This document shows, in pieces, positions 1 to 8,267 of a stretch of DNA of 35,096 nucleotides. The DNA comes from Pyrinomonadaceae bacterium. Lineage in GTDB: Bacteria > Acidobacteriota > Blastocatellia > Pyrinomonadales > Pyrinomonadaceae. The position numbers were made by a program, and so were the translations under genes. The stretch lies in the NCBI GenBank assembly GCA_030372865.1, contig JAUCQE010000281.1, positions 1 through 35,096 of the forward strand, in the 5' to 3' direction. A model generated the notes under the pieces. That model did no database searches and was not told the DNA's origin. It saw only the letters and a list, made by a program, of their open reading frames with translations. Positions within the stretch are counted from its first letter, which is position 1, and the number at the start of each line of letters is the position of its first letter.

Positions 1-25
1 AGCGTCAGATGTGTATAAGAGACAG
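1..25 (+). other. Nextera/Tn5 adapter remnant at contig end
   Basis: The first 25 bases are identical to the 3' part of the Illumina Nextera read-1 transposase adapter, including the whole 19-base Tn5 mosaic end (AGATGTGTATAAGAGACAG). They are not genomic. In the ORF track they produce the spurious start MCIRDS of the first protein, a familiar sign of adapter carry-over in assemblies. Genomic sequence starts at about base 26. Confidence 0.97.
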
Positions 26-26
26 T

Positions 27-1046
27 GCCTGGGCAACCTCTAATGAATTTATTTGGCGAAGCACGCGTGCCAACATTCCGACGAAGGGTTTTGTTCCGGT
101 TCATATGTTCTACCTGCCCGAAAGGGCAGGTTTGTTTGCTAACGCCGGCAAAAATTCCCGCCATGCGCTGGAGTTTTACTCTAAGCTCTTGATCCCATAC
201 GCCTTTCCGCAATTGACGCTGCAGGATGGCCCAAGTGCCGGAATGGAATATCCGATGGTTATCAACTCAAATCAAGGGGCGGCCGATCACGAGACGTTCC
301 ATCAATGGATACCGATGATGGTGGGAACTAACGAAACCCGTTACGGCTGGATGGACGAAGGCTTTAATCAATATTCAAATATACTTTCGAATGCCGATGC
401 CCGTGGGAAACCTTTTGACCTTGATCGTTTGGGGCAGAGCTATGGAAGGATAAGCGGCAACGAAGACGAGCCGACGATGATGTGGAACGCCAACTATGGC
501 GGCATTTTCTACGGTTTTCAAACTTACAACAAAACACCGCTAATGTTTTCGATGCTGGGCGGAATCGTCGGTGACGACGCGATGAACGCAGCCCTCAAGA
601 AATATGTAGAAACGTGGAAGTTCAAGCATCCGTCGCCCTGGGATTTCATTTTCTTTATGAATAAAGAGCTTGGCCGTGACCTGAATTGGTTCTGGTATTA
701 CTGGCTCTTTACCACAGAGAGCGTTAACGGCTCGATCAAAGAGGTCGTTGCGCAAGGCGACAAGACAATAGTCACGGTGCATCAAGCAGGCGAAATGCCT
801 TCCCCGGTCGAGCTCAGAGTCGAATTTTCTGACGGCAGCGAGAAGATCAAAGCAATGCCGAATGCAAAGATGATCGACGATAAGACAGCGATCGTGCGAT
901 GGAATGAAGATGTTTGGTTTAACGGCGACCGCGATTTTCAAGCTGTGCTTGATTTTGGAAAACGCAAGATCAGCAAAATTACTCTGGATCCGTTTGGAAG
1001 GTTCCCCGATTCGGACATTGCAGACAATGTTTGGATCAGCAAATAG
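27..1046 (+). CDS. M1-family zinc aminopeptidase, C-terminal part (5' truncated)
   Basis: This is the C-terminal part of a gluzincin peptidase of family M1, which removes N-terminal residues from peptides. In ORF-track numbering, HETFH at 94-98 is the HExxH zinc motif. Exactly 18 residues later comes Glu117 in WMDEGFNQY, the third zinc ligand. GMEYP at 78-82 corresponds to the GAMEN substrate-binding segment. The downstream part (GFQTYNKTPLMFSML onward, then a helical stretch ending in a hydrophobic/aromatic block) fits the helical domain behind the active site. The N-terminal beta domain is missing because the contig starts inside the gene. The first six codons of the track ORF are adapter and should be dropped. 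The family call is firm; the exact substrate is unknown. Confidence 0.9.
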   Translation, partial: AWATSNEFIWRSTRANIPTKGFVPVHMFYLPERAGLFANAGKNSRHALEFYSKLLIPYAFPQLTLQDGPSAGMEYPMVINSNQGAADHETFHQWIPMMVGTNETRYGWMDEGFNQYSNILSNADARGKPFDLDRLGQSYGRISGNEDEPTMMWNANYGGIFYGFQTYNKTPLMFSMLGGIVGDDAMNAALKKYVETWKFKHPSPWDFIFFMNKELGRDLNWFWYYWLFTTESVNGSIKEVVAQGDKTIVTVHQAGEMPSPVELRVEFSDGSEKIKAMPNAKMIDDKTAIVRWNEDVWFNGDRDFQAVLDFGKRKISKITLDPFGRFPDSDIADNVWISK

Positions 1047-1072
1047 GAAAAGCAGACTCGATATTGAACTGT

Positions 1073-1246
1073 CTATTGCGAACGCCCGACTCGCACGGCC
1101 AATTCCTTAGATCGGGGGTTGTCTCGTCGCAGGATGCTTTCGAAAGAGGCATTACCAGGTCCATCGAGAAACCTATTGCCGTCGTCGAGGCAATAGAGCA
1201 GCGTGTCGTCGTAATAGTCTCGCCTGCATTCCGGGCAACGTTTCGT
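1073..1246 (-). pseudogene. Remnant of a zinc-ribbon protein start (paralogue of the 1494-3095 gene)
   Basis: Read on the minus strand from an ACG codon at 1246, this frame gives KRCPECRRDYYDDTLLYCLD and continues DDGNRFLDGPG. It matches 23 of 30 residues at the start of the intact TolB/TPR protein 1.8 kb away. The codon aligned with the intact ATG is ACG. No ATG, GTG or TTG lies between it and the in-frame stop upstream at 1297, and there is no Shine-Dalgarno sequence. Similarity ends after GPG and the frame stops after 57 codons. Most base differences in the matching part are synonymous, so the copy diverged under protein-level selection before losing its start and body. A sequencing error at the start codon or a non-standard ACG start would be the alternative reading. 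Confidence 0.72.
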
Positions 1247-1274
1247 AGGGTAACGTTTGGAGGGAAATTCCCGA

Positions 1275-1303
1275 TTGACAATCTGAACGGCTAACTATAC
1301 ATT
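1275..1303 (+). promoter_or_regulatory. Sigma70-type promoter for the REPNT small gene
   Basis: A perfect -35 box TTGACA lies at 1275-1280. The -10 element could be TACATT at 1298-1303 (17-base spacer) or TATACA at 1296-1301 (15-base spacer). A start of transcription near 1310 would leave a short leader carrying AAAGGAG and the ATG at 1335. Nothing else in this orientation lies downstream before the REPNT gene. Confidence 0.6.
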
Positions 1304-1334
1304 TAGCGTCCGTTTATAACAAAGGAGAAACTAT

Positions 1335-1481
1335 ATGCAAGACCCGAGAGAACCTAATACTATCGACGCACCCGAGGACGACGCGGCACGCGAACCGAAT
1401 ACCCTGAATGACACTGAGTCGGACGTCGTGCGTGAGCCAAATACCGGTGTTGCTCGCGAACCGAATACGCGGCAAGAGTAG
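1335..1481 (+). CDS. 48-residue acidic protein with four REPNT repeats
   Basis: This gene is too short for the ORF track. ATG at 1335 sits seven bases after a strong Shine-Dalgarno sequence, AAAGGAG, and is followed by 48 sense codons and TAG. The product contains REPNT four times, at residues 5-9, 19-23, 33-37 and 41-45. The first three are exactly 14 residues apart. Linkers are Asp/Glu-rich, and there is no Cys, signal peptide or membrane segment, so it should be soluble and disordered. The repeats use different codons (AGA/CGC/CGT, GAA/GAG, CCT/CCG/CCA, ACT/ACC/ACG), so the amino-acid motif rather than the DNA is conserved, which argues strongly that it is translated. I do not recognise the family. 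A peptide with repeated cores for modification, or a repeat that docks to a partner, is possible but untested. Confidence 0.82.
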   Translation: MQDPREPNTIDAPEDDAAREPNTLNDTESDVVREPNTGVAREPNTRQE

Positions 1482-1493
1482 CGAAACCGTCAA

Positions 1494-3095
1494 TTAATCG
1501 CCAAGCCCGATGCTCTCCATTAATGGATGCCACCGGCGGTCATTCTTGAGGTTCCGGAATCGCGGGTCGACCTTAGCGTGGGTCAGGCCCGGGTCCCGGG
1601 CTTCATACGCGCGTTCGAGCCAGGCAAACGCTTCGTCCGCCTCTTTCCTTTCGGCGTGGACTTCGGCTATCTGATAAGCATCACCGACCGTCGCTTCGCT
1701 CTTAAGTCGTTCGAGGGCCGCGTCAGATGCGGCAATGTTCCCGTCGCGATAGCTGATCATTGCGAGTGCCCAATCCCGCCAAAATTCATCGCTCTCAGCG
1801 GCTACAATTTCCTTCGCACGCTCGGTCTCGCCGCGATCTAACAGCACCATCGCAAGCAGAGCACTCGTCGCGACACCGCTCGTCGGCATCTCGAGCGACC
1901 GATTGAAAGCCTTCTCCGCCTCATCCAACAAACCTGCGCAATGGCATAGCAGGCCGAGGTTATGCCAAACCGGAGCGCTTAACGGATCGTGGTCGAGCAC
2001 GCGGCGAGAGAGTGCAAGTGCACGGTCAAAATCGCCCTTTTTATAGGCCAGGATGCTCGCTCCGTCGAGCACCGACGAACTTCCCGGGGCAAGAGCCAAC
2101 GCGCGATCGTAAGACGCCTCGGCGACTTTGATGTCCCAGTCGTAGGCTGCCTGTATCCTGCCTAATTGAGCGTGGGCCTCGGCAAGTTCCGGCTCAAGTT
2201 CCAGTGCACGCATCACCGCCGCTCGAGACAACTCAAAGGCTTCATCGGTCGACGCCCACGACTTGCCCGCGCAGATCGAATAGGCGCGGGCAAGTTCAGC
2301 CCAGCACAGTGCAAATGCCGGATCGATATCCAACGCACGCTTGTAGCAATCGATGGCCGCCTCCGCATTTTCGCGGGTAAAGATCGAAAGGCGGTAACGC
2401 CCGAGGAGCATCAGCCGATACGCTTCAGGGTCAGCGGCTCGTCCGCGGACCGCCTCGGCGACGTCGGATTCAACGTCCTTAAGCGAGACATTTTCGGGTT
2501 CGACGCCCAAAAGAAGGCCGCGAAGTTCCTGCACGACTGACTGTGCGATGTCGTCCTGTACCGCAAAGATATCGTCGAGCGTACGGTCGTAGGTCTCCGA
2601 CCACAGCTGAAAGCCGTCGCTTACTTTCACGAGGCTGACGGAGATCCTGACCCGTTCGCCCGCCGATCGGACGCTGCCTTCCAAGACCGTCGCAACACCG
2701 AGCGAGCGACCTATTTCGGCAATGGTCGTGCTGGCGTTCTTAAAGGAGAACGCCGACGTACGCGCGGCGACACGCAGCCCGTCGATCTTTGAGAGCACGT
2801 TAAGAAGCTCTTCAGCGAGGCCGTCGGAAAAATAGTCGCCTTCCTGCCCCGAACTGAGATTTCGAAACGGGAGTACCGCAATGGAACTAAGGGGCGGCGG
2901 GGCGGTCAAAAGCGGCGACGTGAACTGTGCCGTGGCGTCCTCCGACGTGACCAGAACGTGCATCGGAACGGTCACCGCTTCGTGCTCAAGTGTAGAAAAG
3001 CTGCCCGGCCCTTCGAGCAGCGAACTGCCGTCATCGAGACAGAATTTCAGCGTATCGTCGTAGTAATCCCGTCGGCATTGTGGACAGCGTTTCAT
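1494..3095 (-). CDS. Zinc ribbon / TolB-N-like / TPR protein
   Basis: The protein has 533 residues. It starts with a mini zinc ribbon, CPQC at 4-7 and Cys19 in KFCLDDG, a signature I associate with Blastocatellia. After a linker comes a TolB-N/FlgO-like domain (SSIAVLPFRNLS, then GDYFSDGLAEELLNVLSKI, and VLEGSVR..VRISVSLV..GFQLWSETYDR), roughly residues 70-195. TPR-type helical repeats follow from about residue 220 to near the end (DIDPAFALCWAELARAY, ALELEPELAEAHAQLGRIQA and others). In relatives this output module is usually fused to an adenylate-cyclase, Ser/Thr-kinase or winged-helix domain; here the N-terminus has only the zinc ribbon. No signal peptide is seen, so it is probably cytoplasmic and acts by protein contacts. 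It is the last gene of a minus-strand run, 31 bases after the GNAT gene. Confidence 0.85.
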   Translation of the reverse strand: MKRCPQCRRDYYDDTLKFCLDDGSSLLEGPGSFSTLEHEAVTVPMHVLVTSEDATAQFTSPLLTAPPPLSSIAVLPFRNLSSGQEGDYFSDGLAEELLNVLSKIDGLRVAARTSAFSFKNASTTIAEIGRSLGVATVLEGSVRSAGERVRISVSLVKVSDGFQLWSETYDRTLDDIFAVQDDIAQSVVQELRGLLLGVEPENVSLKDVESDVAEAVRGRAADPEAYRLMLLGRYRLSIFTRENAEAAIDCYKRALDIDPAFALCWAELARAYSICAGKSWASTDEAFELSRAAVMRALELEPELAEAHAQLGRIQAAYDWDIKVAEASYDRALALAPGSSSVLDGASILAYKKGDFDRALALSRRVLDHDPLSAPVWHNLGLLCHCAGLLDEAEKAFNRSLEMPTSGVATSALLAMVLLDRGETERAKEIVAAESDEFWRDWALAMISYRDGNIAASDAALERLKSEATVGDAYQIAEVHAERKEADEAFAWLERAYEARDPGLTHAKVDPRFRNLKNDRRWHPLMESIGLGD

Positions 3096-3126
3096 AAATG
3101 GGCACAGACGAACTCGATTGCTCGGT

Positions 3127-3942
3127 TTATTTGAATAGCTGCCATTTTATCCGAGTGTAGGCTATCTGGAAACCATTCTTTTGGGCATTCTTTTGCGACT
3201 GGCTTCCGGGTGCGGCCCCCATCATCGCCAGCTTGCAGCCGCGGGACGCGGCAAAACGAAGGCGGTCGGTAAGCAATGCATTCTGGGCTCCGCGGTTGCG
3301 GCCTTCGGCGACGGTGCTGGCTCCGGCGAGAATACAGATGTCGTCATATATGAACAGCATCCCGGTCGAGATCGGCTCGCCAGCGAGTTCGGCGAGATAC
3401 GGGTGGGCTCCGTCGCATAGGGCACTGACCTGCCCGAAATTGAACATGAAATCCGCCAGGCCCTCGTGCTCGGTCGACCAACCCGCGGCGGACGTGCGTG
3501 CCCATAGGTCGGCCTCATCGGCCGCGATGACGCGGGTCTTGAGCTCCGGATCGCGCTGACGCGTTTCGGCCACATCTCGATCAAGCGTCCGGAACATCAC
3601 GCTCGTAAGCTCGATCGGCCGATAGTTCCGCGTGGCGAACAACTGCAGTATGGATGCGTCGGCCATCGGGCTTACTTCGTGAAAGACAGGTGCACCGCGT
3701 TCGCCAAAGAATGTCTCAAGCCGGTCAAGATGTTCGTCCTTCGCCTCCTCGAACACCCCGAGCCCGAATGTCTGGGTAAGCGGCGATTCCGGTCCGTCAA
3801 ACATTGCGTACGCACCGCCCACTTCGATCCACGCGGCGCCACTTTCCGGATCGAGCCGGGCACGGGTTTCGACAAAATCGGCATTCGCCCGAGCTTCGGT
3901 CCGCTCGAGTTTGCGCGAGAGTGTTAGGTCTGAATAGATCAT
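3127..3942 (-). CDS. GNAT-family N-acetyltransferase
   Basis: The protein has 271 residues. Its C-terminal half has the GNAT layout: a strand with GEPISTGMLFIYDDICILAG, the acetyl-CoA loop-like GRNRGAQNALLTDRL followed by a helix, then SQKNAQKNGF, the usual helix before the final strands. The N-terminal half is a less conserved GNAT-like repeat or lid. It is expected to move an acetyl group from acetyl-CoA to an amine; the substrate cannot be read from sequence. Its ATG overlaps the stop of the upstream VOC gene in an ATGA tetranucleotide, so translation of the two is probably coupled. Confidence 0.85.
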   Translation of the reverse strand: MIYSDLTLSRKLERTEARANADFVETRARLDPESGAAWIEVGGAYAMFDGPESPLTQTFGLGVFEEAKDEHLDRLETFFGERGAPVFHEVSPMADASILQLFATRNYRPIELTSVMFRTLDRDVAETRQRDPELKTRVIAADEADLWARTSAAGWSTEHEGLADFMFNFGQVSALCDGAHPYLAELAGEPISTGMLFIYDDICILAGASTVAEGRNRGAQNALLTDRLRFAASRGCKLAMMGAAPGSQSQKNAQKNGFQIAYTRIKWQLFK

Positions 3943-4490
3943 AAGGGAAAACCTAGCCGTGCGATCTCACTCTGAGATGCGCCGCTTCGTATCATCTGAA
4001 CAAGTTGTTCCGGGTCGATAAGGTGGCCGAAATATGGCGGCGTCATTATCTCCGTCATGGCTTTTGTCTTCATCCACGCCCGGCACTCATCTTTGGACGC
4101 GAAGTTATCGACGCTTAGCTCGACCTGGTTCCCCTCAGGGTCGTCGTAATAGAGCGACGTCGTGAAACCATGATTGACCGGCAGACTCGGTGTGATGCCG
4201 TGAGCTTTCAGCCGCTCATAGTTATCCGCAAGCGACGGAAAATCCGGAAGCCCGAAAGCTACATGCTCGACGCCGGCCGCGTTCGGATCTTTTTCCGCGG
4301 TATCGTCCGCGGTAAAGATGACAAGCCGGTGATGTTCCTCATCAAAGGTCATAAAAACGCCAAAGCCCATGTCGTGTTCGATACGTGCGTCGAGAAACTT
4401 GCAGTACCAGTCTGTCGCTTCCGCGAGGTCGCGAACACGCAGAGCATAATGCGAGACGTACTTTGACGCGAATTTCGGATTGCCGTTCAT
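3939..4490 (-). CDS. VOC-family (glyoxalase / extradiol dioxygenase-like) protein
   Basis: The protein has 183 residues with two beta-alpha-beta-beta-beta modules of the vicinal-oxygen-chelate fold. His14 (SHYALRVRD), His76 (GVEHVAFG) and Glu124 (DPEGNQVEL) stand where the His/His/Glu metal ligands of catechol 2,3-dioxygenase-like members stand, so metal binding is likely. The C-terminus continues past the second module with about 50 residues. The start has a good Shine-Dalgarno sequence (GGAGAAG, about six bases before ATG). The specific reaction (ring-cleaving dioxygenase, isomerase or other) is not determined. It is followed by the GNAT gene with a four-base overlap. Confidence 0.87.
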   Translation of the reverse strand: MNGNPKFASKYVSHYALRVRDLAEATDWYCKFLDARIEHDMGFGVFMTFDEEHHRLVIFTADDTAEKDPNAAGVEHVAFGLPDFPSLADNYERLKAHGITPSLPVNHGFTTSLYYDDPEGNQVELSVDNFASKDECRAWMKTKAMTEIMTPPYFGHLIDPEQLVQMIRSGASQSEIARLGFPL

Positions 4491-4518
4491 ATCACTTCTC
4501 CAAATGCTATTCCTCGGG

Positions 4519-4860
4519 TCACGCGGTCTCGATCACCGACCCGCCGCCGGATACCCATTTCAATAGACGGTATGCGGGATAAAACATGGCAACTATCGCC
4601 AACGAGTAAAGGCTGTTGACCGGATTGCTTACGACATATCCGACGAGAAAGACCGCCGCGATCAATAGAACGACCGCCGGTAGTATTTGGTAACCGATAG
4701 CCTGGTACGGCCGCGGCAGATGCGGCTCTTTTCGCCCCAGGACGAACAAGTCGAGGCAGACCACACCGAAGACGATGGATACCCCAAAGCCGATGCCAAG
4801 AATCTTAAGAAGATGATTGGACCCCGCAGGGCGGGCGTCGGAAACAAGAGTGTTGTCCAT
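4519..4860 (-). pseudogene. C-terminal fragment of an APC-superfamily amino-acid permease
   Basis: The 113-residue ORF encodes about three hydrophobic segments. The stretch LGRKEPHLPRPYQAIGYQIL is the characteristic loop between late transmembrane helices of APC permeases (RRKxPDLPRPYRxxGYP). It is followed by two helices and YRLLKW, like the natural C-terminus of such transporters. A complete permease has about 450-500 residues and 12 helices, so roughly three quarters is missing. The upstream gene ends only 79 bases away, leaving no room for the body. The ATG has no evident Shine-Dalgarno sequence. It is most likely the relic of a transporter that once belonged to this operon. A stand-alone small membrane protein reusing the fragment cannot be excluded. 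Confidence 0.68.
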
Positions 4861-4939
4861 CAGGGTAAGAAGCCGAACAGCCCCTTATTCTTCACGAAAA
4901 TGCGTAATTTGTCTCTCCGCGAAGGACGGGCGACCGGCA

Positions 4940-5452
4940 TCATTCCAGATCAAGCGGCCGTGTATCGGCTACGGTAATGCCCTCGTCGGCAAGATCGGCC
5001 GCCTTTGCCGGGTTTCCGGTCAGCATATTTATCGACGTGATGCCCAGTTCACGAATTATCTTCGCAGCCGGGCGGTAGTTTCGGGCGTCCGCTTCGAAGC
5101 CGGCGAGACGATACGCCTCGGCCTGCCCGTGCTCCTTTTTATACTTGATACTTTCGATCAGGGCGAGATGGCCGTTGCCCTTGCCTTCTTGGTCGAGATA
5201 TACGATCACGCCGCGTCCCTCTTTTTGGATCGCCGCCTGGGCAGCTGCCATCTCCGCGGCGCATTCGCATTCGATGCTGTTGAACACATGACCGCCGATG
5301 CACGCCGAATGCAGCCGGCAGAGCACGTTCTCACCACCGTCAACGTCGCCCATCACCAACGCGATCGACTCACGCTGGCCATCGTAATAAAGAACTTCGT
5401 TGAACACACCGAACCTGGTGCACAGTTCACGGTCGGCAAGTCTGATCATCAT
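4940..5452 (-). CDS. GTP cyclohydrolase II-like protein (RibA family, divergent)
   Basis: The protein has 170 residues and lacks the DHBP synthase half of bifunctional RibBA. The zinc site Cys51-x10-Cys62-x-Cys64 (CIGGHVFNSIECEC) is intact. Asp122 and Arg124 in EADARNY match the general base and nucleophilic arginine of GTP cyclohydrolase II. The usual RQEGRGIGL is DQEGKGNGH here and TNNP is TGNP, and the chain is about 25-30 residues shorter than classical RibA (about 197). It may therefore be a paralogue with changed substrate handling rather than the housekeeping riboflavin enzyme. Its ATGATG start is only four bases after the dihydropyrimidinase stop, so it is co-transcribed with a pyrimidine-ring-opening enzyme. 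Confidence 0.85.
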   Translation of the reverse strand: MMIRLADRELCTRFGVFNEVLYYDGQRESIALVMGDVDGGENVLCRLHSACIGGHVFNSIECECAAEMAAAQAAIQKEGRGVIVYLDQEGKGNGHLALIESIKYKKEHGQAEAYRLAGFEADARNYRPAAKIIRELGITSINMLTGNPAKAADLADEGITVADTRPLDLE

Positions 5453-5456
5453 TAGC

Positions 5457-6836
<1,380 letters not shown>

Positions 6837-6848
6837 AGACTTTATCGG

Positions 6849-8231
6849 CTATTCTGGATGAAGCTCGAAGTGTTCGATCTTGCCGTCTTTGTCCGTCTCG
6901 ACCTCGATCGTCACTGCCATGCTCTTGAAGTCGGCACGGTATCGATAACCCGGTGAGCCGTTCGTTGGCAGTTCGACCAGTTCAAACTTTTCGATCGGCA
7001 GAATATTTTTCAGATGTGCGATCAAACGGTCATTCGGGTCGAGAAGGAGTTTCCGGACCGACGGAGCGAAGCGGTTCTCATCGACATTGCCGTTCAACAT
7101 TGCTTCGAACAATTGACGGATGTCCGCGGTCCGCTTCGGATCGGGGTCGGCGACGGGCTGCGGCTTTAGCGTCGGGTCAAACGCCTCAGAGATACCGGCG
7201 GCAAGCTTGGCCGGGTTCACATTCGCCAGATTCGCGAAGGCGATCACCGTAAGCCGGCGGTCGGGATACCGTGCGATATACGACTTAAAGCCCTGCCACG
7301 ATCCGCCGTGTTCGATAACGACCCGGCCGTTCAGGCTCCGCAATGACCATCCGAACCCGTAACGCCGCTCGCGTCCGTTGTTCAGTTTTGCACGGGTCCA
7401 CATCTGGTCGTAAGAAGCCTTGCTTAGAAGCTTGCCGCCGGCGAGCCCTTCTTCCCATTTGATCATGTCAAGGACCGAGAGATACAGCGACCCGTCGGCG
7501 GTGGTGTTCAAGGTCGGCGAAACCCAAACCTGGTTCTTCACCACGCCGTCTCTTACGAAATAACCCGCCGCACGATTCGGAACTATATCGCTTTCGGTAA
7601 TAACGCGGGCAGTCGTCATCCCAAGCGGCTTGAACACACGCTCCGCCAAAAAATCGCCGTAAAATCTTCCGGATGCTTTGTGAATGATGATACCGAGCGT
7701 AACGTAGCCCAGATTGCTGTACTGCCATCGCTCGCCGGGCTCGAAAGCGAGCGGTACAGCCTTGATGGCCGCGAGCAAGTCATCCTCCGTGTAGTCCTTT
7801 CGGTAATCAAACCCATCCGGATAGTCCGTCATCCCGCCGGTATGCGTCAGCAAATGGCGAATGGTGATCTTTGCCCAGCTCGGAGGCACCTCGCCGAGAT
7901 ACTTGCCGATGTTGTCGTCGAGCCCGATCTTTCCCTCATCGACCAGCAGCATTACCGCAAAGGCCGTGAATTGCTTACCGACCGAGCCCGATTGAAATAT
8001 CGTCTCCGGCTTGACCGGCACATTGTGCTCGATATTCGCGAGGCCGTAACCCTTCACGATCACCGGCTTGCCGTCCTTAATTATCGCGAGCGACACACCC
8101 GGAATATTATCGTCCTCCATCGCTCGTTTGACGAAAGCGTCGACGTCCGCGACACGGTCATTCTGCGAATAGCCCGACACCGCGAGCGACAATAACAAAA
8201 GTATTACAATCCCTGCCTTTCGATTCATCAT
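6849..8231 (-). CDS. Secreted serine hydrolase, class C beta-lactamase/DD-peptidase fold
   Basis: The protein has 460 residues, starting with a signal peptide (MMNRKAGIVILLLLSLAVSG then YSQ). The active-site motifs are SVGK at 83-86 (nucleophile Ser and Lys), YSN at 171-173 and HGG at 308-310, the normal set for beta-lactamase-family serine hydrolases. The catalytic domain ends near residue 355. The remaining about 100 residues form a C-terminal extension with a beta-rich end (YRYRADFKSMAVTIEVE). Family members include peptidases, esterases and amidases, and beta-lactam resistance cannot be inferred. It acts outside the cytoplasmic membrane. It lies 36 bases after the sulfatase and leads the hydA-ribA run. 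Confidence 0.9.
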   Translation of the reverse strand: MMNRKAGIVILLLLSLAVSGYSQNDRVADVDAFVKRAMEDDNIPGVSLAIIKDGKPVIVKGYGLANIEHNVPVKPETIFQSGSVGKQFTAFAVMLLVDEGKIGLDDNIGKYLGEVPPSWAKITIRHLLTHTGGMTDYPDGFDYRKDYTEDDLLAAIKAVPLAFEPGERWQYSNLGYVTLGIIIHKASGRFYGDFLAERVFKPLGMTTARVITESDIVPNRAAGYFVRDGVVKNQVWVSPTLNTTADGSLYLSVLDMIKWEEGLAGGKLLSKASYDQMWTRAKLNNGRERRYGFGWSLRSLNGRVVIEHGGSWQGFKSYIARYPDRRLTVIAFANLANVNPAKLAAGISEAFDPTLKPQPVADPDPKRTADIRQLFEAMLNGNVDENRFAPSVRKLLLDPNDRLIAHLKNILPIEKFELVELPTNGSPGYRYRADFKSMAVTIEVETDKDGKIEHFELHPE

Positions 8232-8267
8232 ATTTGTTTGGATAGTTGGTCATTCACCCCGGTAGCT

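Noticed and set aside
9-26. Start of the first ORF at MCIRDS
   Set aside because: These codons are adapter sequence, not the beginning of the peptidase.
1031-1294. Plus-strand 87-codon ORF and minus-strand 81-codon ORF in the gap after the peptidase
   Set aside because: Both are frames over the zinc-ribbon remnant; the protein-level similarity is in a third frame, and neither has a ribosome site.
4817-5455. 212-codon plus-strand ORF
   Set aside because: It is fully antisense to the GTP cyclohydrolase II-like gene, whose motifs are intact; it is a shadow of high-GC codon use.
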